Source: Cryomorphaceae bacterium (lineage in GTDB: Bacteria > Bacteroidota > Bacteroidia > Flavobacteriales_D > Sanyastnellaceae). Taken from it: 64,000 nt of DNA. The notes under the pieces were generated by a model. It saw nothing but the letters and a program-made list of their open reading frames with translations, made no database searches and was not told the DNA's origin. This document shows, in pieces, positions 50,805 to 62,059 of the stretch. Positions within the stretch are counted from its first letter, which is position 1; every line of letters begins with the position of its first letter. Made by a program: the position numbers and the translations under genes. The stretch covers positions 1-64,000 of the forward strand of contig WGNM01000023.1 of NCBI GenBank assembly GCA_016124575.1, in the 5' to 3' direction.

Positions 50805-53045
50805 TTAAAAGCTCCATCGCAGACCAGTGTATGCCATAGCACCAAATACTGGCCCCCACACGAGTGAAGCATCAAAATAGTTCCCGAAAGGATTTCCAGG
50901 ATCTACAATCGCCCGAGGCTGGCGAAAGTTTGTTATGTTTTCTCCTCCGAGGTAGATCTCAAATTTGTCGGAAAACACCCTTGTTATTTGGGCATTGACC
51001 AAGAAATATGCATCTGATCGGTCGTTTAACTGCAATTCTTGCGGATTAGCGGCAGTTGAAGGTAAGCGAGATTCTCCAATCCAATTCAAAGTACCATCAA
51101 ATTTCCATTGGGCTTTCTTATCCTTTGGCTTGGTCTCATACGCCACATTTACAAACGCCCTGTGTTTTGATATCAGGGGCAAGGTAACTCTTTCATTGAT
51201 GAAATCTGCTTGAACATCCAAATAACGATAGGCCAAACGGACGTCCATCCGCCGCATAGGCGACCAAGAAAATTCAGCTTGCGCGCTGTTTGAAATACTG
51301 GTACCCGATAAATTATAAAACCGCACTTGCCGCGCATCTTCTAAATCGGTGATGACCTGATTTTCAAAACGGGTTGAGTAAAAATCGACAGAAATGGTAG
51401 CTTCTCTGTAGTTCAGCTTGAAGCGGTGCAAAAGGTTCACACCTCCATTCCATGCCACTTCAGGATTCAATCCAAACCCCGCCACAGCTGGATTACTGAA
51501 AATCACCCATTGGCGACTGCTGGCCATTTGACCCATGTTTTCAGCGATGATATTCGCCGTCCGATAGGCTCTTCCAGCAGCAAATTTGAGCGATGTATTC
51601 TCGGTGAAGCTGTATCTAAAATGCAATCGCGGTGTCCAAAACAATCCATACAGGTTGTTGTCATCTACCCGCATTCCTGCCACGAGTGTAAACCGCTCGA
51701 CATTGTTCCATGTGTACTCAAAATACGCTCCTGGCACCTGTTCTACTCGCGCGAAGTTCATAGAATCGAGGCGTTCATCGTACCCGTCATGCACATAGCT
51801 AACACCGGTTGTGAACTTGTGATTTGTATTTCCAATGATGGAGGCATACAATAAGTTCACCCTTAGATTTCGCTGAATACCGCTGTAGAGGCGATCTCCG
51901 AAGGTGGAGTTTTGCTCGTGATACTCCCCTGAAAACTGTGTACCGATGCTTTTCCATGTTTTAAACGGAAAAACATAGCCTGTTTTCGCGCTTGCTTCTA
52001 GGTGTTTTGAATCCGAAGTCGATGTCCACAAATTAACATTCTCGCCGCCCAAGGTTGTTTGTCCAGCTTCCGACGCAGTCGCCAATGCCGTCACCTGATA
52101 TTCCCCTTCCATGCCGCGGTTACCGAAGTATTTCCAAGCATTTCGAAGAATGACATCTTTCTTCAGCGGGTTGTCCATAAAACCATCGTTGTTGTGATCG
52201 GTCTCCAAGGCATTGTACTCGGCATGCGCCATGATGGTTGTTGCCCATTGGCGGCCGACATTCTGGCGTGTGTGGATGTTCAACTCGCCCCTTCCCCCTT
52301 GGTTTCCGTATGCATTGAGATGAAATTTCTCGGCATTCACAGGGTCTTTTATCGCTACGTTGATTTGTCCGGTTACGCTCTCATACCCCGACGTTACCGA
52401 GCCCACACCTTTTGAGATGACAATTTGATCAACCCACGGGCCGGGCACATAGTACAATCCGAGCACCGTCGACAATCCGCGAACAGCGGGAATGTTGTCT
52501 TTGGTGATCTGGACATACTTCCCGTCCAACCCCAACATTCTGATCTGGCGGGTTCCTGTCACAGCATCGGTATATGCCGCATCAACAGAGGCATTCGTCT
52601 CAAAACTTTCAGAAAGGTTGCAGCATGCGGCTTTGGTGAGCTCTTTGCGATCGAGTGATTGAGTGATGAGCGGGTTCAGCATCGACATCGTCGTTGAATT
52701 CCGCGTTTCAACAATCTCAGCGCCATCGAGCAGCTCCCCTTGTTTTAGCGATACCTCGAGGTAAGTTTGGCCTTTAAAAACCACAAACCCTGTTTGGTAA
52801 CCCACAAAGCTGAAAACCAATGTGTCGGTAGCACCTTCGGTTGATAGTTTAAACTTCCCATCGGTGTCGGTAGACGCCCCATTTTGTGTCCCCAGCCAGT
52901 AAACGTTTACCCCAGGCAGAGGCGCCATTCGGCCTGAAGCATCATCCTTTCCCATCACTCTTCCCTTGATTGTTTTCGGAACTTGAGCAAACGCACCAAG
53001 TACCAGGAAACAGAGCAATAGGGCGGTGAGGTGCTTAATGGTCAT
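50805..53045 (-). CDS. TonB-dependent outer-membrane receptor, probable metal uptake
   Basis: A 746-residue outer-membrane receptor. Signal peptide (MTIKHLTALLLCFLVLGAFA), a carboxypeptidase-D-like regulatory domain (IKGRVMGKDD... GASTDTDGKFKLS), plug domain (RQIRMLGLDGKYVQITKDNI) and a beta barrel ending in aromatic W-S-F. The CC pair in TKAACCNLSESFETN is a feature of a Bacteroidota receptor group found beside heavy-metal binding proteins. The start codon (53045) lies 11 bases inside the upstream HMA gene, implying co-translation. Longer in-frame starts are His-rich antisense-like sequence and rejected. Substrate probably copper or another soft metal; inferred from neighbours. Confidence 0.88.
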   Translation of the reverse strand: MTIKHLTALLLCFLVLGAFAQVPKTIKGRVMGKDDASGRMAPLPGVNVYWLGTQNGASTDTDGKFKLSTEGATDTLVFSFVGYQTGFVVFKGQTYLEVSLKQGELLDGAEIVETRNSTTMSMLNPLITQSLDRKELTKAACCNLSESFETNASVDAAYTDAVTGTRQIRMLGLDGKYVQITKDNIPAVRGLSTVLGLYYVPGPWVDQIVISKGVGSVTSGYESVTGQINVAIKDPVNAEKFHLNAYGNQGGRGELNIHTRQNVGRQWATTIMAHAEYNALETDHNNDGFMDNPLKKDVILRNAWKYFGNRGMEGEYQVTALATASEAGQTTLGGENVNLWTSTSDSKHLEASAKTGYVFPFKTWKSIGTQFSGEYHEQNSTFGDRLYSGIQRNLRVNLLYASIIGNTNHKFTTGVSYVHDGYDERLDSMNFARVEQVPGAYFEYTWNNVERFTLVAGMRVDDNNLYGLFWTPRLHFRYSFTENTSLKFAAGRAYRTANIIAENMGQMASSRQWVIFSNPAVAGFGLNPEVAWNGGVNLLHRFKLNYREATISVDFYSTRFENQVITDLEDARQVRFYNLSGTSISNSAQAEFSWSPMRRMDVRLAYRYLDVQADFINERVTLPLISKHRAFVNVAYETKPKDKKAQWKFDGTLNWIGESRLPSTAANPQELQLNDRSDAYFLVNAQITRVFSDKFEIYLGGENITNFRQPRAIVDPGNPFGNYFDASLVWGPVFGAMAYTGLRWSF

Positions 53046-53427
53046 CATGGTCGTCGTCATGATCGTGGTGGTCGCCTTCTCCATGCTGGTGGGCCTTTTG
53101 AACCTCCGGATCACGGTATTTGCAGCAGCCATGTACCTTTTCATAGGCGTCATCAGAAGCCTTTGAAGAAGCGGTGTCGTGACCTGCCTTATTCAGCAGT
53201 TCATGCAACTTCGCTTCATTCAGCTTTTTCGTGTTGTACGTAATGGTAACCTTATGATTTTCAAGGCTGTATTCAGCAACCTTCACCCCTTTTACATCGA
53301 GTGTATTCTCAATGCGTTCTTCGCACATTTCACATACTCCACCGACCCAAAAAGATACGGTTTGAATTTTTTGTGCATTAACGGCCATAGCACATAGCAA
53401 GGCCAAAGAAAAAAATAGTGATTTCAT
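53035..53427 (-). CDS. secreted heavy-metal-associated (HMA) protein with His-rich tail
   Basis: A 130-residue exported protein: signal peptide MKSLFFSLALLCAMAVNA, a ferredoxin-like HMA domain with the metal ligands in GGVCEMCEERI (CxxC), a second Cys pair in VHGCCKYRD, and a C-terminal His/Asp run (HQHGEGDHHDHDDDHDDH). It probably binds copper or another transition metal in the periplasm and passes it to or from the receptor encoded by the overlapping downstream gene. The start at 53427 is chosen for the signal peptide. Part of a three-gene operon. Confidence 0.85.
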   Translation of the reverse strand: MKSLFFSLALLCAMAVNAQKIQTVSFWVGGVCEMCEERIENTLDVKGVKVAEYSLENHKVTITYNTKKLNEAKLHELLNKAGHDTASSKASDDAYEKVHGCCKYRDPEVQKAHQHGEGDHHDHDDDHDDH

Positions 53428-53485
53428 TGTATAACAGTTTATCGTGAGTAATTCCATTTCAGCGCCAGCGGCGCGGATGTTGGAG

Positions 53486-53878
53486 TTAACCGTACGTAAT
53501 AAGCTGTTTATATTTGATGTAGTCTGGAGGGCCCGTTTTGAAAACGGTGGCTTGTGGCTTTTGCGTCACAACATCGATTGCCTCGTCGTTGAAAAGCGCG
53601 CAAGTCCTGGTTTCTAGTTTAACAAATGCGAATACCTCGGGTATGTGATCTGCATCAATGCCGACGTAAAAGTCGTTGAACGTGCAACAGGTTTGAGAGA
53701 AAGAATTTTCTGCATGATCGTGAGAACAATCATTGTGCACATCTTCGCAACCGCTGTGATTGACAACATTGAAACCGATTTCAGCCAATTTGCCGCAGCA
53801 ATAATGCAAATGCACCGTAAAGCCTGTAGCTAGAACGGTGTACCACAACATCATAAGATAGGCAACGGTGCGAATCAT
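53486..53878 (-). CDS. HYCCG-motif small membrane/secreted protein of the metal operon
   Basis: A 130-residue protein with an N-terminal hydrophobic segment (LMMLWYTVLATGFTVHL) and a cysteine/histidine-rich body: HLHYCCGKL, HSGCEDVHNDCSHDHAE and QTCCTFND. Small proteins with an HYC-x-GKL motif occur next to HMA proteins and metal receptors in Bacteroidota; their biochemical role is unknown. It is first in the operon, 58 bp before the HMA gene. TATCTTTA (53891-53884, minus strand) resembles a -7 box just upstream of the start. Confidence 0.75.
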   Translation of the reverse strand: MIRTVAYLMMLWYTVLATGFTVHLHYCCGKLAEIGFNVVNHSGCEDVHNDCSHDHAENSFSQTCCTFNDFYVGIDADHIPEVFAFVKLETRTCALFNDEAIDVVTQKPQATVFKTGPPDYIKYKQLITYG

Positions 53879-53983
53879 ACAGTAAAGATAAGGAATAATC
53901 GAGTTGTGAAAATTAAAAAGTGGTGAACGCCATACTCAAAGAAGATAAATGTTAAAAAAGGGAACCTCTGGGACCCAGACACG

Positions 53984-53991
53984 TATCTTTG
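53984..53991 (+). promoter_or_regulatory. -7 box of the haloperoxidase gene
   Basis: TATCTTTG, an exact TAnnTTTG match, 24 bp before the ATG at 54016. Confidence 0.6.
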
Positions 53992-54015
53992 TCTTCAACA
54001 ACAAGAGTTAATCTT

Positions 54016-55551
54016 ATGAAATCTATCTACTTAACGATTATGGCATTCGCCATGGTATCGGTTATGCGCGGGCAATCCGCAGACAATTACGACGGTACTA
54101 TTTTGCACGACTATTTCGGCAAACAACTTGAAATGATTCCCGTAACACCTGGTTTTACGCCACCTGTAGCCAGCAGAGCACTCGGTTATAGTGGCATCTG
54201 TGCTTACGAAGCCACGGTACATGGAATGTCGAACAAGACATCACTCGTAGGAGTTGTGCCTCAGCTCGACGTTTTACCATTGCCTGTAGCCGGACAAACC
54301 TATCACTGGGGAATTGTAACGAACAATGCGATGCACGCCTTAACGGTTGGATTGTACAACAATGCAAGTGTGCAGCACATTACTGATCTAAACAATCTAC
54401 GCAATGCGTACAATGCGGAATTTGCGGCAGGAACACCTGCAGATGTAGTTACCGCTTCAACTACGTTGGGGACACAAATCGGTAATTCTATTTTAACTTA
54501 TGCAAACGGAGATGGCGCACTAAATTGCCAACTTTTCAATTTCCCAGCAGATTACGTAGTGCCTGTAGGTCCTGGTTTGTGGCAGCCTTTGGCCGGACAA
54601 ATGGCCTTGCAGCCTTATTGGGGAGAGAAAAGGTGCTTTGTGGTTGAATTTGTCGACCTCAGCATGATTTCTCCTGCACCTCCTGCATTTTCTGATCAAA
54701 TAGGAAGTGAACTTTACAACGAAGCGAATGCCGTTTATGAAGCTGTCAACAACCTCACTACAGAGCAACTAAACATCGCTGAATATTGGGCTGATGGTGG
54801 AAACACTGTAACACCTCCCGGACATAGCATTTCGATGCTTCGCAACATCATGCGCTACGAAAACGAAGACCTCGCTTTCTCAGCTGAAGCTTACGCCCGT
54901 CTCGGAATGGCTGTTTCTGATGCTTTCGTAGCTTGTTGGAAAACCAAATACGAATACAACTTGCTACGTCCGATTCACTACATCAACGATTACATTGATG
55001 CCGAATGGACCACCGTTGTTCCTACACCACCATTTCCTGAGTACACATCTGGGCACTCCACGCAATCGGGAGCTTTTGGTGCAGCAATGACTGCTATTTA
55101 CGGCAACAACTACGCCTTCATTGATAGCACACATGGTGAATCGTTCGGTGGGCCACGTTTCTTCAACAACTTTGTTGAATGTGCCGAAGAAACAGCTGTT
55201 AGTCGACTTTATGGCGGCATTCACTTCCCTGTTGGAAACAACGAAGGAACCATTCTTGGGGCAGGCATTGGTGAAATGGTGAACATGCTATTTGAAACCG
55301 TTGTGAATGTTGATGAATTCGCTTCAAATACCGCAATTAGCGCGTTTCCGAACCCTACATCTGGTGTAGTAACCTTAAACATTACCGCTGCCGCGCAGGT
55401 AGACGTTTTTAACATCACCGGTCAAAAAGTAGCGACCTTCTCAGGAAGCCGAACCATTGATCTTTCAAGCATGGAAGCAGGAATCTATATTCTAGAAGTA
55501 AAAGACATGCAACACAACCAAATGGGAATTTCCCGCGTAGTTGTGGAATAA
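54016..55551 (+). CDS. secreted vanadium-dependent haloperoxidase / PAP2-type protein
   Basis: A 511-residue exported protein (signal peptide MKSIYLTIMAFAMVSVMRG) of the vanadate-haloperoxidase/acid phosphatase superfamily. The three binding blocks for vanadate or phosphate are present: KTKYEYNLLRPIHY (Lys, Arg), PEYTSGHSTQSG (Ser-Gly-His) and SRLYGGIHFPVGN (Arg, His). Residues ~440-511 form a T9SS type A sorting domain (FPNPTSGVVTLNI, DVFNITGQKVA, LSSMEAGIYILEV), so the enzyme is surface-exposed or released. Either halide oxidation by peroxide or phosphate ester hydrolysis is possible; the family is more often annotated as haloperoxidase in marine Bacteroidota. The start is the one giving the signal peptide. 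Confidence 0.87.
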   Translation: MKSIYLTIMAFAMVSVMRGQSADNYDGTILHDYFGKQLEMIPVTPGFTPPVASRALGYSGICAYEATVHGMSNKTSLVGVVPQLDVLPLPVAGQTYHWGIVTNNAMHALTVGLYNNASVQHITDLNNLRNAYNAEFAAGTPADVVTASTTLGTQIGNSILTYANGDGALNCQLFNFPADYVVPVGPGLWQPLAGQMALQPYWGEKRCFVVEFVDLSMISPAPPAFSDQIGSELYNEANAVYEAVNNLTTEQLNIAEYWADGGNTVTPPGHSISMLRNIMRYENEDLAFSAEAYARLGMAVSDAFVACWKTKYEYNLLRPIHYINDYIDAEWTTVVPTPPFPEYTSGHSTQSGAFGAAMTAIYGNNYAFIDSTHGESFGGPRFFNNFVECAEETAVSRLYGGIHFPVGNNEGTILGAGIGEMVNMLFETVVNVDEFASNTAISAFPNPTSGVVTLNITAAAQVDVFNITGQKVATFSGSRTIDLSSMEAGIYILEVKDMQHNQMGISRVVVE

Positions 55552-55570
55552 TGCATCGACTGAAAACATT

Positions 55571-55602
55571 TAAAAAAGTCCCGCCATTGCGGGACTTTTT
55601 TT
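55571..55602 (+). terminator. intrinsic terminator of the haloperoxidase gene
   Basis: AGTCCCGC/GCGGGACT stem, CATT loop, followed by a T run. Confidence 0.9.
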
Positions 55603-55627
55603 GTCTTCTGTTTCGAATTTGAATATC

Positions 55628-55635
55628 TACCTTTG
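55628..55635 (+). promoter_or_regulatory. -7 box of the deacetylase gene
   Basis: TACCTTTG matches TAnnTTTG, 28 bp before the ATG at 55664. Confidence 0.55.
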
Positions 55636-55663
55636 AAAATATCGCATCTGCGATAGAAGGCCA

Positions 55664-56602
55664 ATGGTAAAAATCAGTTCTCGAAATATTTTCATTTTGT
55701 GCGGCATACTTATTAGTTGCTGCAGCGGTTACGGACAAAAATCAGTTGCGATAACCATCGACGACGTCCCGAATACACGCATTTATTCAGCCGACAACTG
55801 CCATTCAAAACTTTTGTCGGTTCTAGATTCATTGCAAATTCCCTTTGCGATTTTCATCAACGAAGGATTGCTAAAGAAATATGAAGAGGATTGCGACAAC
55901 CAAACCCTTTTATCCCAGTGGCTATCGCACAAGAACGTTACCGCAGGCAACCACACCTATAGCCACTCTCGCTATTCAGAAGTCGGATTGGAAAATTTCA
56001 CCTCCGACATCCTTCAAGGCGCACAGCGATCGAAAGCCATCGCCGATTCATTGGGAAAACCGTTCATTCATTTCCGCTTTCCATACAACGACCTCGGTGC
56101 CGACTCACTCGCACACGTTGAAATCGACCGTGTCCTCACATCTTTGGGCTACCGTATATCCCCCTTCACCATCGAAAGTTCAGACTGGATATTTAACGCC
56201 GTTTATGAGCATTATTTACAATCCAACGACACAATAAAAGCCGCTGAAATAGGCCGCATGTATGTGGATATCACACGTGATTATTTTCACTTCTACGACT
56301 CACTTTCGCAGCAAATTTATCACCGATCAGTGAAGCAGATTTATCTGTGCCACGACAACCGGTTGAATGCCGATTATCTGAGCTTGTTGGTCAAAAGACT
56401 TCGTGAGGAGTCGTATACCTTCATCTCATACGACGAAGCGCTTTCGGACCCTGTCTATAATCAGTCTGCGAACTACTTCAAAAAATGGGGCATCTCATGG
56501 TTTTACCGATGGATGGATGACCCATCGATTCGCAGAGCATGGATGGAGGCAGAGCCTGAAACAGCAGAAATAGAGCAACTGTTTGAGGCGTTAGACAAAT
56601 AA
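55664..56602 (+). CDS. polysaccharide deacetylase (NodB/CE4 fold), secreted
   Basis: A 312-residue protein with signal peptide (ends ISCCSGYGQ; possibly lipidated at one of the two Cys). CE4 motifs: AITIDDVP (the two catalytic/metal Asp), and AGNHTYSHSRYS (metal-binding His pair). A late motif YLCHDNRLNADYL carries the catalytic-type His. Predicted to remove acetyl groups from a polysaccharide or a chito-type sugar in the periplasm or outer membrane; substrate unknown. It is transcribed alone and converges with the kelch gene 12 bases later. Confidence 0.88.
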   Translation: MVKISSRNIFILCGILISCCSGYGQKSVAITIDDVPNTRIYSADNCHSKLLSVLDSLQIPFAIFINEGLLKKYEEDCDNQTLLSQWLSHKNVTAGNHTYSHSRYSEVGLENFTSDILQGAQRSKAIADSLGKPFIHFRFPYNDLGADSLAHVEIDRVLTSLGYRISPFTIESSDWIFNAVYEHYLQSNDTIKAAEIGRMYVDITRDYFHFYDSLSQQIYHRSVKQIYLCHDNRLNADYLSLLVKRLREESYTFISYDEALSDPVYNQSANYFKKWGISWFYRWMDDPSIRRAWMEAEPETAEIEQLFEALDK

Positions 56603-56614
56603 TCGAGCCGTCGT

Positions 56615-57814
56615 TTACTTCGTCGATACCACCCGATGTGTGCTCATTTGAGAACCATCTTGAACAACAACGAGGAACAAGCCTGAAGAAGGAAAAGCAT
56701 CCAATGTGCAATTCAGGTAACCCGATCCAAGCTTTTTGTTTGAAATCAACTTTCCATTCAGGCCATAAACACTGATTTCAGGGTTTGAGAGCATCGTTTT
56801 AGATGTTAGACGTGTTTCTCCATTTGGCAACAGTTGGACATCGATACCGAAAGGATTATTCAATGCTTCACCAACAAAATCGGCACCTGGGGTGAATTCC
56901 CACAACTGGTTTGAAGGCAGATTACCCCCGCTGGTCGTCTGTTCACCAAATACCAAGTACCCCTTCTCGCCAATTGTAAAAACCGATCCATTGGCGATTC
57001 TATCTGCGGGTAGAAGCGCATCTGGAATCCACTGGTTGTTGCTGGCGTCGTATTGAAACAATTGTTTTCCACCAAAAGAGCCGCCGCCGGTGTTATATAC
57101 AAACCCTACGTCGCCAACAGCAGTTGCGCCAGCCTGGTCGGCATTGGGAAAAATACTCGCAATCTCTGTCCATTCATCGCTCACAGGATCGTATTGCCAC
57201 CAATCACCAAAGACACCCCCAAAAACGCCCATTCCCATACCAAGATATCCTTTGCCATTGGCTGAGAAAGTGCATTGCGCTCTGCGGTCACCACCAGGAA
57301 AGGAGGCTACTTGGCTCCATGTTTCAGTAGTAGCATTGAATGCATAGACATTGTTTGTACCGTTTTCTGGACCGATGTAAAACGTATCGTCGATAACGAA
57401 GCCGTGTGAAAAGCCGAAACCAATACCCGGGACATCCGGTTTTTGCTCCCACGTCCCTTCAGCGGGCAAGTATTCATAAACATTCTTTGTGAATTGAATG
57501 AAAGGCGACCCAAAAGCAAAGAAAATGCGCTCTCCAATCGTAAATGCCGTGATACCTTCTCTCACACCACCGGGATAGTCTGGAATTTGCGTCCACACCC
57601 CCGTTGCAGCTTCGTATTGGTACATATCGTTCACCTGATTATTGACTCCCGAAAACTGCAAACGTCCGCAACCCGCAAACCCATGTGTTGAATTACCCGT
57701 AGCTGCCGCCCAAAATCTACCTGGTCCTGGCACAGAATCCAATTGCTGCCATGTCGCCTGTGAGAAACCTACAAGTGCCGAAAAGAGCACACCTAAAGTC
57801 AAAATAAATCGCAT
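56615..57814 (-). CDS. kelch-repeat T9SS cargo protein
   Basis: A 399-residue secreted protein (signal peptide MRFILTLGVLFSALVGFSQ). It has about five to six kelch-type blades (VYEYLPAEGTWEQKPDVPG, NVYAFNATTETWSQVASFPG, WWQYDPVSDEWTEIASIFP), forming a beta propeller, and a C-terminal T9SS type A sorting domain (ISVYGLNGKLISNKKLGSG, FPSSGLFLVVVQDG ... HRVVSTK). Surface binding protein with unknown partner; kelch propellers can bind proteins or sugars. The start is the one producing the signal peptide. It converges with the deacetylase gene. Confidence 0.85.
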   Translation of the reverse strand: MRFILTLGVLFSALVGFSQATWQQLDSVPGPGRFWAAATGNSTHGFAGCGRLQFSGVNNQVNDMYQYEAATGVWTQIPDYPGGVREGITAFTIGERIFFAFGSPFIQFTKNVYEYLPAEGTWEQKPDVPGIGFGFSHGFVIDDTFYIGPENGTNNVYAFNATTETWSQVASFPGGDRRAQCTFSANGKGYLGMGMGVFGGVFGDWWQYDPVSDEWTEIASIFPNADQAGATAVGDVGFVYNTGGGSFGGKQLFQYDASNNQWIPDALLPADRIANGSVFTIGEKGYLVFGEQTTSGGNLPSNQLWEFTPGADFVGEALNNPFGIDVQLLPNGETRLTSKTMLSNPEISVYGLNGKLISNKKLGSGYLNCTLDAFPSSGLFLVVVQDGSQMSTHRVVSTK

Positions 57815-57931
57815 ATCAATGGTTTTCTGCGAAGTACCGAAACGCGCCAAGCAACCACAATAGAACGTTTGTTACAAAATACAGTGGTGTGATTTAGAGA
57901 TGGAAACGACTTTGTTCAGGCCAAACGCAAC

Positions 57932-57986
57932 ATTTTACCCTTGTTTTGTTACATCGTTTCAAGTATTTTACCCTTGTTTTGTTACA
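57932..57986 (+). repeat. two 22-bp direct repeats, 33 bp apart
   Basis: ATTTTACCCTTGTTTTGTTACA is found at 57932-57953 and again at 57965-57986, with 11 bp between. GTTACAAAAT (as follows the second copy) also occurs at 57871-57880. They lie in the 250-bp gap between the kelch and MmcQ-like genes. No partner gene or repeat family is known to me. Confidence 0.85.
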
Positions 57987-58063
57987 AAATGAATTGTTGA
58001 GACATTTCACAAAATAGACAATCCATCATTTTTAAACCTCATTTTCACAATCTACAGAACAGC

Positions 58064-58414
58064 ATGGCAACCCTCGACAACCTCAGAAACTTATGCTTGT
58101 CGCTGCCTGAAGCAACCGAAGCACCTCATTTCGAGAACACCTCGTTTCGGGTGAAGAAAAAGATTTTTGCAACCTACAATCCAGTAACCAACCTTGCGTG
58201 CGTGAAGCTCAACGAAGTCGACCAGTCAGCATTTTCAGCGTTTGACGCGAGCATTATTTACCCCGTGCCGAACAAATGGGGCAAGCAAGGGTGGACGCTC
58301 ATTGACCTTGCAAAGGTGCATGAAGAGACCTTGAAAGATGCCATAGAGACAGCATTTTGCACCGTGGCACCTGCAAAAATAGTGGCTGCATACAAACAAA
58401 GTCTTGCGCGCTAG
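58064..58414 (+). CDS. MmcQ/YjbR-family small protein
   Basis: A 116-residue protein with the MmcQ/YjbR pattern: LCLSLPEATEAPHFENTSFR, KKKIFATYNP, LACVKLNE, and PNKWGKQGWTLIDL. These proteins have a DNA-binding-like fold of CyaY type, but no function is established. The length is normal. It is preceded by the repeat-bearing gap, and no -7 box is obvious. Confidence 0.88.
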   Translation: MATLDNLRNLCLSLPEATEAPHFENTSFRVKKKIFATYNPVTNLACVKLNEVDQSAFSAFDASIIYPVPNKWGKQGWTLIDLAKVHEETLKDAIETAFCTVAPAKIVAAYKQSLAR

Positions 58415-58460
58415 AAGCAGCACATTGACATCCGTGCCGCTGGCACGAAAAAAGAGAAAT

Positions 58461-58487
58461 AAAAAAGGCGACTCAGAAGAGCCGCCC
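58461..58487 (-). terminator. intrinsic terminator of the sdhCAB operon
   Basis: On the minus strand GGCGGCTC/GAGTCGCC (one G-T pair) closes a 4-base loop and is followed by six T, 22 bases past the sdhB stop codon. Confidence 0.85.
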
Positions 58488-58508
58488 TTTCATGTGCTAA
58501 AAGCAATG

Positions 58509-59261
58509 TTATTTATCTGGGTTGACCGATGCTCGCAGGTATTCACGATTCAATCGCGCAATGTTTTCGAGAGAAATTTCTTTTGGACATTCAACCTCAC
58601 AAGCACCTGTATTGGTGCAGTTACCGAATCCTTCCTTATCCATTTGCTCAACCATGTGCAGTGCGCGGGTGGTGCGTTCAGGATCACCTTGAGGCAGCAG
58701 TGCCAATTGCGACACCTTTGCTGAAACGAAGAGCATGGCTGAAGAATTTTTGCAGGTAGCGACACAGGCACCGCAACCGATGCACGTAGCGGCATCAAAC
58801 GCTTTATCGGCATCATCTTTCGGAATAGGCAATGCATTCGCATCTTGTGTATTACCGGAGGTATTTACCGACACATATCCCCCTGCTTGAATGATGCGGT
58901 CGAAAGCAGAGCGATCGGTCACCAAATCTTTGATCACAGGAAATGCAGCAGCGCGCCAAGGTTCTATATAAATGGTATCGCCATCGTTGAATGTGCGCAT
59001 GTGCAGCTGACAAGTAGTGATTCCTCGGCCAGGGCCGTGGGCTTCGCCATTGATGAACATGCTGCAACTTCCGCAGATACCTTCACGGCAGTCGTGATCG
59101 AAAGCCACCGGGTCTTTTCCTTCAACAATGATTTGGTCGTTCAACACGTCCATCATTTCTAGAAACGACATGTCGGGAGAGATATCTTTAACCTGGTACG
59201 ATTCCAATCGACCTTTGTCGTTGGCACCGTTTTGTCTCCAAACTTTGAGAGTAAGATTCAT
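58509..59261 (-). CDS. sdhB: succinate dehydrogenase / fumarate reductase iron-sulfur subunit
   Basis: Carries electrons from the flavoprotein to the membrane quinone. 250 residues; [2Fe-2S] ligands in [16 protein letters not shown] and GITTCQ, then [4Fe-4S] ligands in [11 protein letters not shown] and a [3Fe-4S]-type cluster set in [15 protein letters not shown]. Last gene of the operon sdhC-sdhA-sdhB, followed by a terminator. The type is that of b558 complexes of Bacteroidota with a single membrane subunit. All expected cysteines are present. Confidence 0.96.
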   Translation of the reverse strand: MNLTLKVWRQNGANDKGRLESYQVKDISPDMSFLEMMDVLNDQIIVEGKDPVAFDHDCREGICGSCSMFINGEAHGPGRGITTCQLHMRTFNDGDTIYIEPWRAAAFPVIKDLVTDRSAFDRIIQAGGYVSVNTSGNTQDANALPIPKDDADKAFDAATCIGCGACVATCKNSSAMLFVSAKVSQLALLPQGDPERTTRALHMVEQMDKEGFGNCTNTGACEVECPKEISLENIARLNREYLRASVNPDK

Positions 59262-59282
59262 ACCACTTCAGTGTTGTGCAGC

Positions 59283-61286
<2,004 letters not shown>

Positions 61287-61316
61287 AGTTTTTCGGTTTT
61301 GATCTGTTAATCAGGA

Positions 61317-62039
61317 TTAAGCCTGGATGAAATATAGGTAGAGCGGAATGATAGCGAACAAAGCAGGAACGACGATGGCAAATACTTTTCCTGCCACCAT
61401 GATCAATTTTCCGTATTTACCGGTGCGCAAACCAAGCGATTGAAAAGCACTGTGAAAGCCGTGAGAGAGGTGGAAGCCAATGGCCACCATCGACAGCACG
61501 TAAAGCACAGTGGCTAAGAGGGCCAAGCTATTCTCAGCGGGGTTGAAGAAGTTCATCACCACCATGTGCAGATTTTTGAGCGGCTCTTCGAGCAACTTTC
61601 CCTCAGGATCTACAGTTTGCATTGGCATTTCACCCCAATGCATGACTGCCCAAAAATTGGTCATGTGCGTAACGATAAACGCAAGCAGCACGGTACCGAG
61701 CACGCCCATGTTTCTTGACGCCCAAGTAGAGTTCGCCGATGCTTTAAACACCGCGTAGTTTACCGGACGAGCTTTCTTGTTCTGAATGGTTAGCAACAGA
61801 CCATCGATGGCGTGAAACAGAATACTTGCATACGTGAGGTACGAAAGCAATTTCACGGCAGGGTTGGTGGTCATGAATTTCGCATACTGGTTGAATTGAT
61901 ACTCTCCAGCGGCACCCTCCATGAACAGTTGCAGGTTACCAGCGAGGTGGCCAAGCAAGAAAACGCAAAGGAAGAGCCCTGTGGCAGACATCCAATACTT
62001 CTTAGCTAGTGATGATTTTAGAATAGCAGAACGACTCAT
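61317..62039 (-). CDS. sdhC: succinate dehydrogenase cytochrome b558 subunit
   Basis: The membrane anchor: a single 240-residue protein with about five transmembrane helices (YWMSATGLFLCVFLLGHLAG, LLSYLTYASILFHAIDGLLL, and three more), and several histidines (GHLAG, FHAIDG, THMTN, FHLSHGFH) that can bind two haems. It carries electrons to menaquinone. First gene of the sdhCAB operon, with a full promoter match directly upstream. The single-subunit anchor class is characteristic of Bacteroidota and Bacillus-type complexes. Confidence 0.95.
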   Translation of the reverse strand: MSRSAILKSSLAKKYWMSATGLFLCVFLLGHLAGNLQLFMEGAAGEYQFNQYAKFMTTNPAVKLLSYLTYASILFHAIDGLLLTIQNKKARPVNYAVFKASANSTWASRNMGVLGTVLLAFIVTHMTNFWAVMHWGEMPMQTVDPEGKLLEEPLKNLHMVVMNFFNPAENSLALLATVLYVLSMVAIGFHLSHGFHSAFQSLGLRTGKYGKLIMVAGKVFAIVVPALFAIIPLYLYFIQA

Positions 62040-62059
62040 ACAGATTCACAATTTGCGTC

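Noticed and set aside
53046-53153. His/Thr/Met-rich N-terminal extension of the TonB receptor
   Set aside because: It is the antisense-frame reading of the HMA gene's His-rich tail; the signal peptide starts at 53045.
57932-57986. Possible CRISPR array
   Set aside because: Only two repeats, an 11-bp spacer and no cas genes.
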